A DNA stretch of 64,000 nt from positions 62,001 to 126,000 of the forward strand of contig JAIQEW010000001.1 of NCBI GenBank assembly GCA_020073605.1, given 5' to 3'. The position numbers were made by a program, and so were the translations under genes. Shown here piece after piece: positions 62,556-64,000 of the stretch (positions are counted from its first letter, which is position 1; each line of letters starts with the position of its first letter). Below the pieces are notes generated by a model that was given only the letters and a program-made list of their open reading frames with translations, searched no databases and was not told the DNA's origin. The DNA is from Terriglobia bacterium. Lineage in GTDB: Bacteria > Acidobacteriota > Terriglobia > Acidiferrales > UBA7541.

Positions 62556-62942
62556 TCAATCTCTCGTGAGGAATTTGTATTGCGCGGCGGTGAGTGGTAC
62601 GACGGAGAGGCGGCCCATTCGGACCAGCGGTGAATCGGCGAAAAGCTTGTTGGCTTTGATCTCGGTGAGCGTGACCGGCTTCGCGATTGCTTTTCCAGCC
62701 TTGATCTTCACTCGAGGATTCTTGGGATCCGAGGCATCAACGGAAACGACGGTAGCCGTTCCCACGGCGCTCTTGCGTTCTCCGGTTTCATAAATCACGA
62801 GCTTCGTGCCCGGCGTCATCTCCCGAAGATTTTTCACCGCAGCGGGATTCGACACGCCGTCCCACACCGTCGTGGCGTCGCGTTGCAAATCCTCGAAGGA
62901 ATACTCCGATGGCTCCGTTTTGAGCAGGTAGGCGGCGGACAT
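62556..62942 (-). CDS. EVE-domain (PUA-like) protein
   Basis: The 128-residue protein is an EVE domain: AYLLKTEPSEYSFEDLQRD opens it, then TVWDGVSNPAAVKNLREM and KLVIYETGERKSAVGTATVV. EVE proteins have an aromatic cage that binds modified cytosines in DNA or RNA and often work in defence or RNA handling; stand-alone forms are of unknown role. The ATG at 62942 is preferred to a GTG at 62954. It lies 31 bases after a 39-residue membrane peptide gene on the same strand. Confidence 0.9.
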   Translation of the reverse strand: MSAAYLLKTEPSEYSFEDLQRDATTVWDGVSNPAAVKNLREMTPGTKLVIYETGERKSAVGTATVVSVDASDPKNPRVKIKAGKAIAKPVTLTEIKANKLFADSPLVRMGRLSVVPLTAAQYKFLTRD

Positions 62943-62973
62943 GAGTGCTTTCACCTAGGTCCAGCGCAACGGC

Positions 62974-63093
62974 CTACCAATTGCCCAGGGACAACCGGAA
63001 CGCGAGCGCCAGACAGCCCGTTGCCGCAAGCACTCCGAACAACGCGATGGTCGCCCAGAATACGTCTGAGAGCAGTTCCTGCCGCGTCTGCAT
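62974..63093 (-). CDS. 39-residue single-helix membrane peptide
   Basis: The frame starts MQTRQELLSDVFW and continues with a hydrophobic helix (about residues 12-33) ending ALAFRLSLGNW. AGGAGG lies five to six bases before the ATG, an ideal ribosome-binding site. The downstream EVE gene starts 31 bases later, so they are likely co-transcribed. Its size recalls small subunits or regulators of membrane complexes, but no family was recognised. Confidence 0.6.
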   Translation of the reverse strand: MQTRQELLSDVFWATIALFGVLAATGCLALAFRLSLGNW

Positions 63094-63233
63094 GAAGGCC
63101 TCCTGACTGCGCGCCCAGTATCCGCCCTGCGGTCATGCCGGCGCAAGCGCCTCATCATATCGCAGCTGTGCCCCGATTCCCCGCGCCTCTGCGTCTCCGT
63201 GGCCAACTCTTCGTCTGCTAGAATGGAGGCGAC

Positions 63234-63620
63234 ATGCCCCTCCCGATCGATTCGCGGAAGAAACCGGCCAGCGTGAAAGTTCACGTCACCACGGGCGAAG
63301 GCGTCGAGATCACGTGGTCCGACGGGCACGCGAGCCGCTACGATTTCCCCTATCTGCGCGACCATTGCCCCTGCGCCACCTGCCGCGACGAGCGCGAGAA
63401 AAAAGAGCAAGAGAAGCCGGGCACCGCGGATCCGTTCCCGATGTACAAGCCGCGCGTGACGGCCAAGTCCGCTTCGGCCGTCGGAAATTACGCGATCCAG
63501 ATTCAGTTTTCCGATGGGCACGCGACCGGCATCTACAGCTTCGACTGCCTCCGCGAAATCTGCCCCTGCGAGGCGTGCACCAGGGAGTTCCGTCCGGCCG
63601 TCACGGAAACGACCGCGTAG
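63234..63620 (+). CDS. DUF971-family protein with two CxxC-type pairs
   Basis: The 128-residue protein matches the DUF971 (gamma-butyrobetaine hydroxylase N-terminal-like) family: VEITWSDGHASRYDFPYLRDHCPCATCRDE and later IQFSDGHATGIYSFDCLREICPCEAC. The Cys clusters probably bind zinc or an iron-sulfur centre. Bacterial stand-alone members are linked to Fe-S and cofactor metabolism in some genomes. The Glu/Lys-rich insert EREKKEQEKPG between the halves is a local expansion. A good ATG at 63234 is used. Confidence 0.9.
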   Translation: MPLPIDSRKKPASVKVHVTTGEGVEITWSDGHASRYDFPYLRDHCPCATCRDEREKKEQEKPGTADPFPMYKPRVTAKSASAVGNYAIQIQFSDGHATGIYSFDCLREICPCEACTREFRPAVTETTA

Positions 63621-63757
63621 GGCCCCGCTGCGATTCAAGCCCCCGATCCAAACTCCAATTCAATCAATGGATGCGATCTATCTGAATACTCAATAGCTTA
63701 GCAGCGCCTTCCCTTTACTCTCGTTTCAACGTATAGTTTTTTGTTTATAAAATCCTT

Positions 63758-64000
63758 ATGGCATCAATTCCCACGGGTTCCTCGCTGAAGCAGACTGCCC
63801 GGCCCGTCGCCAAAGTTCTCGTGGCCACCACGGCCATGCTCGCGTTCATTTCCTACTGGCGAGCCGCGGCGATCGTCCTGAACGACATCGCATCGTCCGC
63901 CTATTACGCGGGCGGTGAGGCCGAGCAGTTCATCGGCAAGACGGCCCCATGGTTCATCTTCGCGACCATGCTGCTCTCCTACGCGGTCTTCCAACTCTAC
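63758..64000 (+). CDS. APC-family permease, 3' end outside window
   Basis: The first 81 residues read MASIPTGSSLKQTARPVAKVLVATTAM, then WRAAAIVLNDIASSAYYAGGEAEQFIGKTAPWFIFATMLLSYAVF, with two hydrophobic helices. This N-terminus resembles APC-superfamily amino-acid permease-like proteins of Acidobacteria, in which the AAAIVLND and AYYAGG segments line the first helix. The gene runs off the window. An AT-rich leader with TATAGT precedes it. The substrate is unknown. Confidence 0.65.
   Translation, partial: MASIPTGSSLKQTARPVAKVLVATTAMLAFISYWRAAAIVLNDIASSAYYAGGEAEQFIGKTAPWFIFATMLLSYAVFQLY

Overview
This is a 64-kb, GC-rich bacterial chromosome window that I would place in the Acidobacteriota. 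That is an inference from gene content: the large PilZ/HEAT protein, the DUF6152-type secreted pair, a secretin carrying FG-GAP repeats, Bacillus-like fadN/fadA/fadE beta-oxidation genes, a GTP-type PEP carboxykinase, and a rimP-nusA-infB-DUF503-rbfA-truB block. No rRNA, tRNA, CRISPR array, transposase or phage gene was recognised.

Layout. 1-8278 is the end of a surface-polysaccharide operon on the plus strand: GT4 glycosyltransferase, CapK/PaaK-like ligase, YdjC deacetylase, GT2 glycosyltransferase, flippase, CapA-like protein and WecA/MraY-like sugar-phosphate transferase. Most of these genes are coupled by 4-base stop/start overlaps. 8305-16752 on the minus strand holds a PilZ/HEAT protein, a HAD hydrolase, an arginase-like protein with altered metal ligands, ispH and a secreted PQQ-type beta-propeller protein. 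16753-25210 is an accessory stretch with loosely packed genes (AraC regulator, cupin, Tat-exported NTF2-like protein, duplicated MoaF-like protein, core-MetE-like protein, FolD-like protein, membrane protein). It also contains at least two families of dispersed intergenic repeats.

25210-31360 carries a 2-oxoacid dehydrogenase operon (free lipoyl domain, E1 alpha, E1 beta, with no E2 or E3), two secreted proteins, a methyltransferase-like membrane protein, a sugar-phosphate isomerase-like TIM barrel, an SDR and a small membrane protein. 31604-39128 is a fatty-acid oxidation operon (fadN, fadA, fadE) interrupted by a PilZ-like/TonB fusion gene. 39242-48107 contains a patatin, pckG, small exported proteins and two divergent M49-type metallopeptidases. 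48208-54886 is the translation/transcription operon, with a promoter and an attenuator-like terminator ahead of rimP.

54910-58032 encodes a secretin whose channel domain appears to be interrupted by a complete seven-repeat FG-GAP beta-propeller. This is the most unusual gene of the window. Divergent from it, 58162-62536 encodes an FTR1-DUF2318 fusion, two FtsX-like ABC permeases and one ABC ATPase. This resembles the Campylobacter/Escherichia P19/Fet iron-uptake loci but has no P19 gene. A palindromic operator-like sequence overlaps its likely promoter. The window ends with an EVE-domain gene, a 39-residue membrane peptide, a DUF971 protein and the start of an APC-type permease.
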